A stretch of DNA of 64,000 nt from Neocallimastix lanati (nom. inval.) (GCA_016946835.1 JACVTC010000001.1:1745001-1809000), one strand, 5' to 3'; counted from the stretch's first letter, positions 13,012 to 26,465 are shown. The notes: a model not told the origin generated them from the sequence alone. Translations and numbers: made by a program.

Positions 13012-16000
13012 AAGAAATTATGAAATGAATATATATATTATATTATAAATATGTAAGTCAATAAAAATATATTAATTAATATTTTATATTATTTAATAAA
13101 TTAAAAATGAAAAGAAAATATAGTATTAAAAATTTATATATATATTAATTAATTTAATGTAAATATGTTATTTAACGTAAATAAAATACCTATATAAATG
13201 ACCTAAAACACCTCGAAGTTTAACTAATTCTTCTTCTGGTATGAACTTTATAATACTTGGTAGTAAATCTAGTGTTTTTTCTTTTATATCTTCTTTAGTA
13301 TTTGTAACTATTTGTTTTATTATATTATTTTATTAATTATTAATTTTTTTTATGATACAAAATAATAAATATAATTATATTTTTCAATGATTTAAAATTA
13401 GTATATATATGTAATGAAAGACGGGTTTCAAATAAAATTAATAATATATATTACGTTTTTGAAGTCTTCCTTTTATCATTTCAATAGTTTGAAATGATAA
13501 AATTGGTTTGTTATGCTCATTATTTAAAATTAATTTTGCATAAATATTCCATAACATTTTTAAAGCTTCACTTTTCAATAATTTTTCAGCATGATTATTA
13601 TTGATAAAAGTATCAATAGACCATACGTGCTGATTAATCATTTCATTACTACTTTTATATGATTCTATTTGATCCAATAATATAAAATCTTATTCATTTT
13701 TAAAATAATAATTTTATGGAAAATAAAACATTTCAAATTTACAAAATTTATTGAAATATTTATTGTTAGTAGATTCTATAATTAATGATTACAATTATTA
13801 TTATAATTATTATTATTATTACCATTTAAGAAGTTTCGATCTCTTTTTATTTCATGGTGTGTTTCAGTTTGAAGATGATATTCTTCATCTACTTTGATAT
13901 CATCTAATTTTTATTATTGATTATTACATTATATTTATTTATTTATTTATTATTATTATTACAATTTTTTTATTTATTTATCATTATTATTATTATCATT
14001 ATTGTTATTATTAATCATTATTAATTAATTAATTAATTATTTATTATAATTTATATATAAATATATATTATTTATATATTAAAATTAATGGTTATTACCC
14101 AATTTATTAATATATGCATTAACTATTTTCATTTCTTCCTTTTGTTCCTCAGTTTCAATTACTATTTCGTCTTCTATTGAAACTGAACTTTTCTTATTCT
14201 GAATATCATTGCTTTCTTTATGTTCAATTTCTTCTTTTTTTGTAGTACTTTTTTCTGGGTTTATAGAACTCATAACTTGTACTTCTTTAATATTTTCTTT
14301 AATTTTTGCTTCATTCTTTCTAGACTTTGCTGTTAAATGAATTTTATATATATATATGTTATTATATTTTATTTAAAATAGATTTATAATAAAATCATAA
14401 ATTATTTTAATTAATATTTAAATAGTTTGTTTATTAATATTTATATATTATTTATAAATTAATATTTAACATACAAAAATTATTTTTATCATCAACTTTT
14501 GCTCTAGCATTTTTATGATTTATAGATCCAACTTTTAAATTTTTAGCTTTATAGACAGGTTTTACTACTTTTTGTTGTAATATTAATCCTTTAATAGGTG
14601 GTAATGATATGTCTTCTTCTTTTTTTTCATTTATTTTATCATTGTTAATTGATGGTAGTTCTTTCTGAGAAGATATAAAAAAACTTTCATTTATTAATTG
14701 ATTTTTAGTTTTTGTATTTATATCATCTAAATCATTTTTGCTATTACTTTTGTTAGTGGTAATGTTATTGTTATTAGAATTATCATTTAAAGTTAAATCT
14801 GACATATGTAAAGATGAATTCATATCATTTAAATTTTCTTTTAATGAATTAGCCCTATATTGTTCATATTTATTGTATTTATAATGATAATAAAAATTAT
14901 CTTTGGAATTATTTTTTAAATTTTTAATATCAACATTAATATTATTATTGCTATCATTTTTATTTTTATTTATAATATTTTTAGTATTGCTATTACTGTT
15001 ATTATTATTACTAATATTATCATTATTACTATTATTACTATTACTTCTATTAACATTTTTATCATTATCATTACTATTTTTTACATTATCATCACTTTTT
15101 TGATATTTAATATTGTTATTGATATTATTACTATTTTTAATATTTATATTATTTTTATTAATATTATTTATTATTTTATTATTATTATCATTTTTATTTA
15201 AATTAATATTGCTTTTATTATTATTATCAATTTTATTGACATTATTAAGGCTTTTATTTTCATTATTTATTTTAGTGATATTATTATTGTTTTTATTGGT
15301 AATATTTTTATTACTATTCATTTTATTTATACTGTTTGCACTTTTACTTCTATTATCATTTTTATTGATATCATTATTGCTATTGCTATTATTATTTGAT
15401 TTTAATTTCTTTTTTAATTTTTTATTATCAGTTGTTTGTCTATTGTAAACATTATTAAATGATTTATTTAAATTTGCATTTATACTGTAATGACTTTGAT
15501 CGTTATACTTGTAGTTCATTGACGAATCATAACTACTATAAATAGAATTCAACCCTTGTTTCAATGAAAAATTATTATTTTGATTTTTAATTTTGGTCAA
15601 ACTTAGAGATCGTGAAGTTAAAGAATTATTGTATAACCAATTTAAATTATCATCACTCTCATTCTTTGGAGAGGTTTTATTAATACCTCCAACTCCACTT
15701 CCGTAAATCATCTTTCTTCTATATTCAGATGAAGAATAATTGCGATTAACAAAATTTCTGCTTGAATGAATGGATTCATCCACGATATTCTTATTAGAAC
15801 TTTTAAATGTTTTATAATTTTCCTTATTGAACGTTTTATTATTAATATTTTTAATAGAAAGTGTTCTTTGGGTACCTATATATTGAAGATTTTTACCTGA
15901 AGAATTTTTAAGGCTATTTCTTCTTCTATTTGTTTCCTCTAATTTTTTTGAATCAATATTTTTATACTTTTTTGTATTTAATCCAGGTATACTATTAGAT

Positions 16001-16469
16001 TTTTTAATATCTGTTTGGTTTGAATCTGAAAACAACGCTGTTTCTTTTAATAAGTTGACAACATTCATATTATATGATACAATGTTATTATTACTGTTGT
16101 GATGACTTAAACTCTTTAAACTATTGCTATGTACCAAATTTTTATTTTCATTAAGATGTTCAGTAGGATAATTATGCTTTAATGATTGTAAACTAGTTTT
16201 ATTAGTTTTAGTACTACTTGAATCATAATTAGTCGGAGGTAAATGAAAAAGGTTATCATTTTCGGATGATTGTAAATTACTTTCATTCTTATTAATTTCA
16301 GTGTCTTTTTGATATAAATCTCTCGTTAAATCAAAAATTTGATGATTTAGATTATTATCATTATCATTATCATTACTGTTACTATCGTTATTATTATTAT
16401 TATTATTATTATCATCATCATCATTCATATTATTATCATTTCTGTAACTATAGTTAATATTAATATTAA

Positions 16470-16527
<58 letters not shown>

Positions 16528-17244
16528 GAATTTTAAAATGAGATTATTTTTTCCTTCATTATTCATAAAAATTTTATTTTTAGTATTAAATTTACTGATT
16601 TCAGGGATATGCTCATTTTTATTATTTTTTACTATATTACTGATTTCTTTACTATTATAATTTATATTCTTGATACTATTTGAATAATTTTTTCTGTTTA
16701 CATTATTACTTCTGTCATTATCTTCATTAAATTCATTATTATCATTGTTATTAATGAAGTTGTTATTCATTTTATTGGTTAAATTTATATTATTATTAAT
16801 ATTAATTTTAGTATTAACATTAGCATTATCATTAACATTGATATCATTAATATTTCCTTTATTTAAAATATTTTTATTAATATTTTCATTATTACTTTTA
16901 TGACTATAATTATTATTATTATTTTCATTATTGATATTATCAATATTTTTATAAATATTTTTTTTACTACTTTTTCTATTTTGATTATTATTAATCTTGT
17001 TGAAAAAATTTGGATTTATACTAGTTTTGGTCATTGAAATATTTTTATTTAAGGGTATAGAGAATACATTATATTCCTCTGAATATTCATATGAGATTGG
17101 ATCTGAGGATACTATTAAACCATAATTATCATTACTGGTTTCATTATTATCATCATTTGAGTATTGTGATCGATTATATTCATAATTAGTATATATATTT
17201 TTTAATTCATTATTATAAGGATTATTACTTTTTTGGACCTCCAT
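12627..17244 (-). CDS. Asn-rich protein with C-terminal RhoGAP-like domain, 6 exons, about 1252 aa
   Basis: Proposed exons, in transcript order: 17244-14475, 14329-14099, 13903-13823, 13664-13455, 13307-13190 and 12975-12627. All have GT-AG ends (first donor GTATGT), and every phase joins to a single frame of 1253 codons. Reading straight through the first donor adds only seven residues before a stop, so the first exon alone is not the whole protein. The first about 920 residues are Asn/Ser/Lys-rich, with long Asn runs around residues 240-290 and low-complexity repeats at 650-800. The C-terminal about 200 residues resemble the second half of a RhoGAP fold: a helix IPEEELVKLRGVLGHLYR and then NNLSVIFSPLIL, matching the family's HL...N..(x)NLAIVFGP signature. 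I do not find the GIFRxSG arginine-finger segment, so GAP activity is doubtful. A role as a Rho/Rac GTPase partner in polarity is inference. Confidence 0.65.
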
Positions 17245-17961
17245 TATTTTATTATTTAATTTTTATTACTTTAATATAATCAATGAATAATATTTTTTTT
17301 GATAATATGTATTAATAATTTTTAATGTAATAAATAAATTGAAATATTTTACATGTTAAACTAATAATTATTATATAATGATAGTAACTAAATAAAAGAT
17401 ATTGAAAATCAATAATTCTTTAAATGCAAAAAGCTATTTAAAAAGTTAATAAAAAGATATATATATTTCATAGAATATTATTATATATATTTTTATAATG
17501 CTTTTTATTATAATATGATTTATAATAATTTAAAATATATATATATATATATATATATAATATTTATAAATTATTGCATGAATATTTATAATTTTTTTTT
17601 TTTTTTAGTCGTAAAATATGTATATACATATATAATTAAAATTAAAGTAAAAAAACAAAAAAAAAAAAAAAAATAAATTATATATTATAAAATTAATATC
17701 AAAGATATAAATAATTTTAAAGTTTTTAGTTTTAATTTAACAAAGATTTTATTAATTATATATTATTGAATAAAAAGTTTAATTTTTTTTATTGATTTAA
17801 AGATATAATTTTTAAGAAATAGATTGTGCTACAGAAAAAAGTTTTAAAAAAAATTATTTTTAAAAAACAATTTTTACAATATTTAAAAGTTAAAACTTTT
17901 TTTTTATTCATTTAATTATTGACATCTCTTCTTTCTTAATATTTATAGTAAGAAAGAAAGA
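17245..17961. other. Intergenic DNA between divergent units
   Basis: AT-rich region that should hold the promoter of the RhoGAP-like gene; (TA)n at about 17538-17560. No specific element is identifiable. Confidence 0.5.
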
Positions 17962-19493
17962 ATGGAAGCATCTACTAAAAGGAAGCGACATACCGATCAC
18001 CGTGTTATGATTTCTGACTTATTTTCATATATAATTCAGAAAAAAATGATAAAAAGAAATTTTTTACAAAAGAAGTATTTGGAATAAAATGAAGACATTA
18101 AAAATGATGTTTATTATTATTATAATATTCTATATAATAGTGAATCAAATGATTTTAATGACGAATTTATCAGACGAATAAATTTTTAATCTAGTTCTGA
18201 AGAAAATAATGCATTAGAAGAAATAAAATTTGAAGAAGCTAAAATTGAATATATAAATAAAAATAATGAATTAGAAGAAGATAAATGTATAAATGGAAAC
18301 AATGATTCATTAATAGAGAAGGATAAAATATATTTATCATCTAAAACTGAATACATAATAGAAAACAAAATGAATTGAACTCCTGAAATGACAGATAATT
18401 GTTCTATAATATAAGTTAATGATTCATCTTAATATTAAAAGGATGATTATCCTTCACAAAGAATAACAGAAGAAAAGCATTTGTCACCATTGTTACCGGA
18501 AGTTCAACACGAATTTTCTTTGAAAAATGGTTTATGCTTATTTTCAAAATCAACATCTAGTCATTCTCAGAATAACAATAATATTATATAAATGAACAAA
18601 GTGAAAATATGCCTAATGGTACTCAATTTGCATGGGATATACTTTGTAAATTGAATGAAAAAATATTAAATCTTGGAGGAATATCTTTGGAGAATAATGA
18701 GTATAATATTAAAGCTAATAATAATGATATAGATGGTAAAATAGTAACTTGTAGTGGTACTGAATATGTAATAATAACAAAAATAGTGATCTGTAATGGC
18801 TGTAATTTTGTAATATCAACTTATATTGTTGGTTGAATTGTATTAAATGGAAAAAAGAAGTTCCTATTAGACGTCGAAAATAAATTAATTGGTGAATTTT
18901 ATTCATTCAATTATAATCATAATTTTTACTCTGGTGTTAAACAGTTTATTAGCAGAATATTTAATGAAAAATGTGAATGTAACTGTATCACTTGACAACA
19001 TTAATAATAACAGTAATCTTTACTTAAGAGATATGAGCAATTTATTAGCAAAATATTAGATAGTAGTGTAAATACAGTTGTCACAGATATGAATAATATA
19101 GAATTAAGTACTGATTCTGATAGTAGTAACGAAGCATATAATATTAATAATAATCACAATGGCAATAGTGTTGTTAATGATAGTAATAGTATTGATTGTG
19201 AAAATAGGAATAATATTATCAGTGAGAGTGAAAATATTAATATTAATATTAATGATAGTAAAAATAACGGAATTGTTATTAATAATGTAGTGAATAGATC
19301 CACTGATGAAAATCGTCTAAATATTAGTAATTATCTGAATAATGAGTGTATAAATGTATATATGAAATGGTACCGATTATATAACTTCCTTGCAGACATT
19401 ATTTATTTAGATTATAACAAGGAATGGGATGTAATAACCAAATCATTTCTGGTGATTATTCTAAAACTCCATTCCTGGTGTGATCTGTTTTAG
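17962..19493 (+). pseudogene. Decayed Asn/Glu-rich open reading frame
   Basis: Starting at an ATG at 17962, a coding-like frame with balanced composition continues for about 600 nt. TAA or TGA interrupts it about every 60-200 nt, and the frame then shifts around 18580-18600 within an AAT-rich stretch. Recognisable segments continue through 19493, where open pieces at 18609-18836 and 19089-19493 are Asn-rich with hydrophobic ends. Stops at 18834 and in the stretch near 18996-19020 and a likely further frameshift near 18950-19060 point to loss of function. No family is recognised. The density of stops is far above that in the intact genes of this window. Confidence 0.6.
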
Positions 19494-19542
19494 TAATAAT
19501 TGTTAATGTACTATCAATGTCATATGAACATTTTCTTTTGTT

Positions 19543-19626
19543 ATATTTTTTATTTTATTTTATTTTATTTTATTTTATTTTATTTTATTTTATTTTATTT
19601 TATTTTATTTTATTTTATTTTATTTT
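19543..19626. repeat. (TTTTA)n pentanucleotide array
   Basis: About 16 TTTTA units, in the AT-rich spacer 19494-20130 that otherwise shows no gene. Confidence 0.95.
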
Positions 19627-20130
19627 TTGAAAGATATAAACTCTTTTAAAGCACATGTAACATTTTAAATTCATTTTTTAATACAAATTATATTTACTGC
19701 TTTATTTTATGAAAAGAATTAAAGATAAACACTAATTATTTAGTTATAATAACAAAAACAACATTAATAATAAACATTATATTTATGCATATAGCTCATA
19801 ATATATAATATACAATGTTAATAATATTAAAGTAATTTTAGAGAAAATAAGAATTTACAAAACTAATTAAAAGAGATAATAATATAATGTTACATAATGA
19901 TAAATTAACAAATATAAATTATTATAAAAAAATATAACAAAAACTAAAACTAAAAGCATATATATAAATTAATGATAAAATCCTTTTTTTTATATATATA
20001 TATATAAATTTTTAATTTTATTTTAAATTATTTTATATTAGTTAAAAGCATAAATTTTTTTTTCATTTATATAAATTATTATTATTTGGTAAATATATAG
20101 ATTATATCTCATAAATTTTAAGATTTCATA

Positions 20131-22485
20131 TTTATGTTAAGTCCTTTATCAGAAAGAAGAGGCATAAGTGTTCTCTCAGGACAATCATAACCAACAGCAA
20201 TATATTTATCTGGTACATCATCTATATAAAATATTAAAATTTTATTTATTTAATATATATATTTAAAAGTCAATTTTGAAATGAATATTTTCATTTTAAT
20301 AATTATATATATTTTAATATATTATATATATATATATATTATTACCATCATCACATTTAATTAATCGAGATTCTTTATTAATTAAATAAATATTATCTTC
20401 ATTTAATTCTCTGTTTGATAAAGAAAATTTTTTGAGTAATCTTTTCTTTAGATCAAAAAATGTTTCATTCTAATTACAATATATATATTTATAAAAATTA
20501 TATATAAATGGTTAATTTTTCATTATCGTTATCATTATTATTATTATCATCATATGTATTATTACTCCATTCTTCTTTTACAAAACAATGATAATTACCA
20601 TTTTGATCTCTTAATAACTCATAACCCAGTTCTTTATAAATACTTTCAAATAAAACACGATATGTAGAATTATTATTGATTATTACATTGTGAGTTATCT
20701 AATTTAATAAACGAATTTTATTTATTTATATATTTTAATTGATTATAATATAATTTATAATATTATGAAATTATTAAAAATAATATATTATATAATGAAA
20801 GATATAAATATGTAAATTTAGGAATAAAAAAAATACTATTAATTTTATTTTATATGAATTTAGAGTAAATGTTATAATATGAAGTATCTTATAATGTATT
20901 TACTTTAACTTGATACTTAGCAGTTAAATCATCCACTTGAATAATTTCAATATTTTCGTATTCTTTTAAAGTAATATCTAATATTGTATAATATAATATA
21001 GTCTCTTTTGGGTCTAAGAATGTATCTAATTGTTTATTTGATAAATATCTAATTTGTTGATGTGTTGAATAGGTTATAAATTGCAAATTTTCTGGATTTT
21101 TTTGTATACGTTCACCCAACATATTAGCTATCTTTTTTAATTATTAGTTTTTTTTTTATATATTAATTTTTATTTTATTTATTTATTAATTTTTTAAAAA
21201 AATTGTTTAATATATATATAAATTATTGTAAATAAAACTGATATTTTAATTTTCACAAATAATAACAAAATTAACATTATTTTGATATCTTCTTATTATA
21301 ATAAAATTTAATATTAAATTATTACTTCTATATATGTCGTGTCACCACTTAATGTTAATTCAATATCATCTAATTTTGGTTCATTATCATGAACTACATT
21401 GATAAATGTAACTACTTTTTGACTTAATAATTTTTCAAAGTATTGGGGTATTATCATTAGATGTTTATCAATATTGTCATATCTTTTTGATTTCAAATCA
21501 TATGTATAAAAAAAAAAAAAGACAAATTAATTACATAAATATATAGTATAATTTATATAGATAAAATTATAATTTTAAATTAATAAGAAAAAAGGAAAAA
21601 AAATTTTTAACAATAGATTTATTTAAACATTATTAAAATATATAAATGTTTAAATCTATTACTCTTCTTCACTAGCAAGTTTTTTTTCAAAACATAAAAT
21701 ATCACCATCTACAATTTCTAATTTTTTAAATGAATGATTTTGATTTAAAAGATCAATCATTGTTGGATAAGTTTCCTAATATATTAATATAATTTTATGT
21801 TAATAAATTAAAAAATAATCATAATCATAATCATAATCATATAATAATGATAATAATATATTATTATAACTTCATATATATTTAATGGCGTATTGATGGG
21901 TAAATCTGCAATTTCATTAAACAATGGAGCATAATGAATTAGTGGTTTTTCTGTATCATCAATGGTGAATTTTTGAACTTTCCTATAAAATATTATTTAT
22001 ATAAAGTTATATATATATTTTATGATATAATATATATTTATTTATTGATTAAAATTATCATATTATTACATTAATTTCTTTTCATTTATATCAAAATATT
22101 TTAAGAAGATTAAACATTGATTTGGATATATATCCATTGGTAAAAAAGACTAAAAAATATATTATTTAATGGTTGATATTATAAATAATAATATATTGAA
22201 ATTATATTACTATTATAGATAAAAATTATAAAAATTATCATTTTAATAAAAGAAAATATTAAATTATAAATACTTCATTGAAAGATTTTAGAACCTCTGG
22301 ATCTGCTATTTCAATATATAAATATTTTATTATTGGATCATTATTATAATTTTAATTATTTGGCTTAAATATTTTCGTTTTCTATTTGTTCTTTTCTTTT
22401 TCTTATTTCATCTTGTTCCTTGGAAATTTGTTCACCTAATTATTTAAATTTTAATTATTAATTTAAAAAAATTATTAATATTAAA

Positions 22486-22522
<37 letters not shown>

Positions 22523-22573
22523 ATATATATATATATAAAGTGAAAACTTTTTAAATATAGTTATTTATCATTT

Positions 22574-22605
<32 letters not shown>

Positions 22606-23108
22606 TATGGTTTTAAAAGTATACCAATATGCTTAGGAATATCATCTTCAGAAAATGGAGCTAATATTGCATTAATTTCATTTTTCCTTATATATATTAA
22701 CATATACGCGTTAGTATAACGATTTGAAATATTTAAATTTGATTTGAATATAGATTTTCCTCCAAAATTTTCCTCAAATACTTCATATGATGAAACCGGG
22801 AAAACGTTATCATCATCAAATTTATACCTTTTTTTTTTTATTTTAATTTTAACCATAATCATTATAATAATATTATAATTATTAATTAATATTTATAAAA
22901 TAATAACAATTAATGAATATTATAATGAATATTATTTTTATATATATATATATTTCGCTATTTTATTCATTTATTTTTTCTAATATACCATTTATCATTA
23001 TTCTTAGGACGAATAAAAGTACAATAATGGCCACTATTAATATCACCACTGCGTACTAAAACACTTTAGAATTTAAATTTTACAGATATCATTTTTTTAA
23101 AATTATTA

Positions 23109-23140
<32 letters not shown>

Positions 23141-23490
23141 CATTGTCGTCATTACTTTATACTACTAAGTGCATTTTACCCGTAAAGAATATAATCATTT
23201 TTAGGTAAGTTTTTATTATTATTATAATTTTCGAGATATTTTGATAAATTAATAATTTCTGGGTATTCAAATCTATCGTATATATATATATATATATTTA
23301 TTATTATTATTATTATTAATTTAATTTAATATATTATTAATAAGCAAATAAACAAAATTTAATTTATTTTTTTAATATATATATTAATTACTTTAATCAT
23401 TGCGTCATACTCAAAATCATATTCAAAACGTTTAAGATGTAACTGTAACACAGGTGGGAAGCTTTGGAATATAACACCTTTTTTTGCATC
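20131..23490 (-). pseudogene. 5'-truncated USP7/Ubp15-type ubiquitin hydrolase relic
   Basis: USP7/Ubp15 is a ubiquitin-specific protease with MATH, catalytic and C-terminal ubiquitin-like domains. At least ten short exons on the minus strand match it in order. The second half of the catalytic domain is present (PPVLQLHLKRFEYD at 23490-23392; GDINSGHYCTF with the catalytic His about 23040; KFDDDNV about 22830). The C-terminal UBL region follows (LIFLKYFD about 22110, DGDILCFEK about 21690, FINVVHDNEPKLDDIELT about 21370), and the C-terminus is at about 20131. The MATH domain and the Cys-box half are absent upstream, where an unrelated plus-strand sequence begins. Around 22300-22390 about 90 residues of the first UBL appear deleted, leaving a frameshift and an in-frame TAA. 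The acceptor before 23270 reads AC instead of AG. Other splice sites remain usable, so decay is fairly recent. Confidence 0.8.
22484..22520. repeat. Poly-A tract in an intron of the USP7 relic
   Basis: A run of over 30 A on the plus strand, followed by (AT)n. Confidence 0.9.
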
Positions 23491-23534
23491 CTTATATTAA
23501 ATTTAAAAGAAAACATATATTATGAGAAATATAT

Positions 23535-23670
23535 TAATAAATAATTATTCAAACAAAACAAAACAAAAACAAAAAAAAAAAAAACAAAAAAAAAAAAAAA
23601 CAAAAAAAATTATTATTATCATTAGATTTTATTAAAAAATTCGTTATATATATATATTATATATATTTAA

Positions 23671-23715
<45 letters not shown>
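23535..23715. repeat. A-rich low-complexity tracts at the truncation edge of the USP7 relic
   Basis: Repeated CAAAAA units (23550-23607) and a long poly-A (about 23672-23715) lie exactly where the missing 5' half of the protease gene should begin. They are a plausible site of the rearrangement. Confidence 0.7.
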
Positions 23716-23717
<2 letters not shown>

Positions 23718-23896
23718 ATTTTTTATTATTATTTCTTATTTTTGTTTTTTCCTCTTTGATTAAGGATCCATTTAATACCATTTAATATATATATATTTTA
23801 AAGATATTAGTTATTTCATTTAAATGAATGAAATATAATCAAGATGTTACAAAATAGTTTTTTTACAAAATAATATTGTCAAAGAACGTCTTATTA

Positions 23897-25176
23897 ATAA
23901 TATAACTAAACAAAAGTCTTTCTAAGAATACGAGTAATAATATAGAAGAACCAGAAAAAAAAAAGTTTATAATAATATTGAGAAAGAACAAAGTTCAAAT
24001 AAAGATGACAATAATAAAAATAATACAAAACAGAATAATAATTGGGCAAAAATAACATGCGCATTATTAGGTGGTGTAGGAATCGGTTATAGCATAAATT
24101 ATTTTTTAAATAATAATGATAAATTAAATGAAAATAATGATTTATTAGAATCATTTAGAAACAAAACTTTAGGAAAGAAAATAAATAAATTTGATATTTC
24201 TGATTACCACCATGAATCAGTAAGCACCAAAATTAACATAAGAGAGGATCCCAATAGTACTGATGGTAAAAATGATGTCACAGTAGATATAAAAATAAAA
24301 GAAAAATCACCAGGTAAAAATTTGAGTGTTACAAAAATTAATTATGATTCAAAAAAGGATTCAAATAATACAATTATTGAAACAGATAAATCACCAGAAG
24401 AATTAAAGAAAGAAATTACTACAATTCAAAATGAATCAAATTCATTCATGAAGAATGTTAATGATACCATAAACTATTTTGGTTCATTTTTCGGTTTTGG
24501 AAACAAAGAATCTGAATCAATATCAGAATTTGATAAAGAGGTTGAAGAAAGCTTATATGGATATTATCAATAATGTTAATAAAGCTCCTTCTGAAATAAG
24601 AATTAATAATTTAAGAAATAATGAAAGTATTAATATTAATGCTGAGAGTGTTAATAATGAGGAATCAATAAGAGAAATTGAGGAAAAATTAAAAAGTTGG
24701 ATAGATGAAATGGCAAGAGAAAAATTAATAAAACCAGCAAAATCGGAAATCAAAAATAATAAAGCGGATATAGTTATTAGTAATAATATTGATCTTAAAG
24801 AAGATAATAATAAAATTGTAGATTTTGTTAATGATATGGAAAAATTACCGATGATACAGAATCTAATAATAAAAAAATCATTAAGGTATCAGCAAAGCCA
24901 ATTGCTAAAGCTTTTCATGAAGCCTCGAAAATTTCTGGTAATTTAGAAAAAAAAATAAAGATAATTTACCAGAATTTTTAGCAGATTGTATAAAAGATAC
25001 AACTGATATTATTAAAAATCTATCCAACGATAATGTTGATATTCAAAATACATTTTTAGATAGTGTAAAGATTTTTAGTGACTCAATGAATGCTATTTCT
25101 GATTATTTAGATCAGTTAGAAATAGAAATAAAAACGGAATTAAATGATAATAATGATCAAAATGAAAATAAATATT

Positions 25177-25179
<3 letters not shown>
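23897..25179 (+). pseudogene. Frameshifted gene for an Asn/Lys-rich membrane-anchored coiled-coil protein
   Basis: Coding-like sequence runs to a TAA at 25177-25179 but needs about four frame changes: near 23955 (in an A run), 24550-24575, 24840-24850 and 24950-24958 (A run). A hydrophobic segment (CALLGGVGIGYSINYFL, near 24055-24110) follows a charged Asn-rich start. After it come about 350 residues of Asn/Glu/Lys-rich, helix-prone sequence ending in an acidic tail. No ATG is obvious at the 5' end. Two of the shifts fall in homopolymers and could be assembly errors, but the other two do not. Family unknown. The last about 115 bp are repeated at 31176-31289, so this gene's 3' end marks the left edge of the duplicated unit. 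Confidence 0.6.
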
Positions 25180-25220
<41 letters not shown>

Positions 25221-25421
25221 TATATATTGATTTTCATTTTTTGTAATATTTCTAAAATATTAATATTTAAATTACTTATTAAATTAAAGGTATATAAATG
25301 ATATGAATTTCAAGATTATTCTGTTAATAATATTGATATGATTTATGATTATAAAAGTTAAAATAAATAAATAAATAAATAAAAATGTTTAATAAATAAA
25401 TAAATAAATAAAAATGTTTTA

Positions 25422-25452
<31 letters not shown>

Positions 25453-25503
25453 ATGTGTATAAATTTTATATACATATATATAAATAAAATAAAATAAAAT
25501 AAA

Positions 25504-25826
25504 TAGTAGAATATGAATATAAAGTATAGATTGGATAAAATAAAATAAATAGTAGAATATGAATATAAAGTATAGATTGGATAAAATAAAATAAATAGTA
25601 GAATATGAATATAAAGTATAGATTGAATAAAATAAAATAAATAGTAGAATATGAATATAAAGTATAGATTGAATGAAACAAAATAAATAGTAGAATATGA
25701 ATATAAAGCAAAGATTGAATAAAATAAAATAAATAGTAGAATATGAATATAAAGTACAGATTGAATGAAATAAAATAAATAGTAGAATATGAATATAAAG
25801 CACAGATTGAATAAAATAAAATAAAT
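25504..25826. repeat. 46-bp minisatellite, about 7 copies
   Basis: Units begin with TAGTAGAATATGAATATAAA every 46 bp (25504, 25550, 25596 and so on). Preceded by AAAT arrays. All minus-strand frames stay open through it, an artefact of unit composition. Confidence 0.95.
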
Positions 25827-26176
25827 GAGATTTATTAAAATATGAGTATCAATATAAATAAGAAAAATAATGAAGCATAAAATAAAAAAAAAAAAAAAAA
25901 AAAAAGATAAAAATATTTATTTTTATTTTTAATCAATGAAATATTAATCAAAAAAAAAAAATAATTAATACTAAAAATAAAATATAATTGAATATAAAAT
26001 GAATATAAAATGAATAGAATTATAATATAATATTATAATATATCTATTAATAATTGAATATATAAATCACGCATATTAATTATTTAAGATGCATATTTAA
26101 AAAATAATTTAAATAATTATTTTTATAATTAATTATTACAAAATTATTTTTTAAAAAATAATTAATTTTTTCTTAC

Positions 26177-26419
26177 AAGATCATCAACAACTATTAAATA
26201 GTAAACACTAACACCAAAGCATTTTATTGATATGGCTAAATTAAAAAATATACTAGCTTGTGGAAATGTTATCATTGATAATGAAAAGAATGATGAATTT
26301 CTTCCTGTATAAGTCGCACATCTTGTTAGTAACCATAAACCAAATAGTACACCACAACCAAAAACAAGAATATTTAAAATACCAAAATATAAACCTACCG
26401 CTGCAAATGCAGCAGCAGG
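26177..26419 (-). pseudogene. Orphan exon of an AVT/SLC38-type amino-acid transporter (copy 1)
   Basis: Read on the minus strand, 81 codons are open between an acceptor (TCATTAG before 26419) and a donor (GTAAGA after 26177), phase 0 at both ends. The peptide has three hydrophobic stretches and matches the early part of fungal vacuolar amino-acid transporters of the AAAP family: ILNILVFGCGVLFGLWLL, then LTRCATYTGRNSSFFSLS, then FFNLAISIKCFGVSVYYLI with the family's AIKCFGV core. No other exon of such a transporter is found on either side, so this is a remnant and not a gene. Plus-strand ORFs overlapping it are shadows. Confidence 0.75.
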
Positions 26420-26426
26420 CTAATGA

Positions 26427-26465
<39 letters not shown>

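Noticed and set aside
17962-19493. Alternative genetic code (TAA read as Gln, TGA as Trp)
   Set aside because: All intact genes in the window end at TAA or TAG and use normal Gln codons, and this region also has frameshifts; decay is simpler.
25324-25803. Overlapping minus-strand ORFs across the minisatellites (also 37441-38194)
   Set aside because: All minus frames are open because the 46-bp unit lacks stops on that strand; the repeat, not a protein, explains them.
25504-25826. CRISPR array
   Set aside because: The units are head-to-tail repeats without unique spacers, in a eukaryotic genome.
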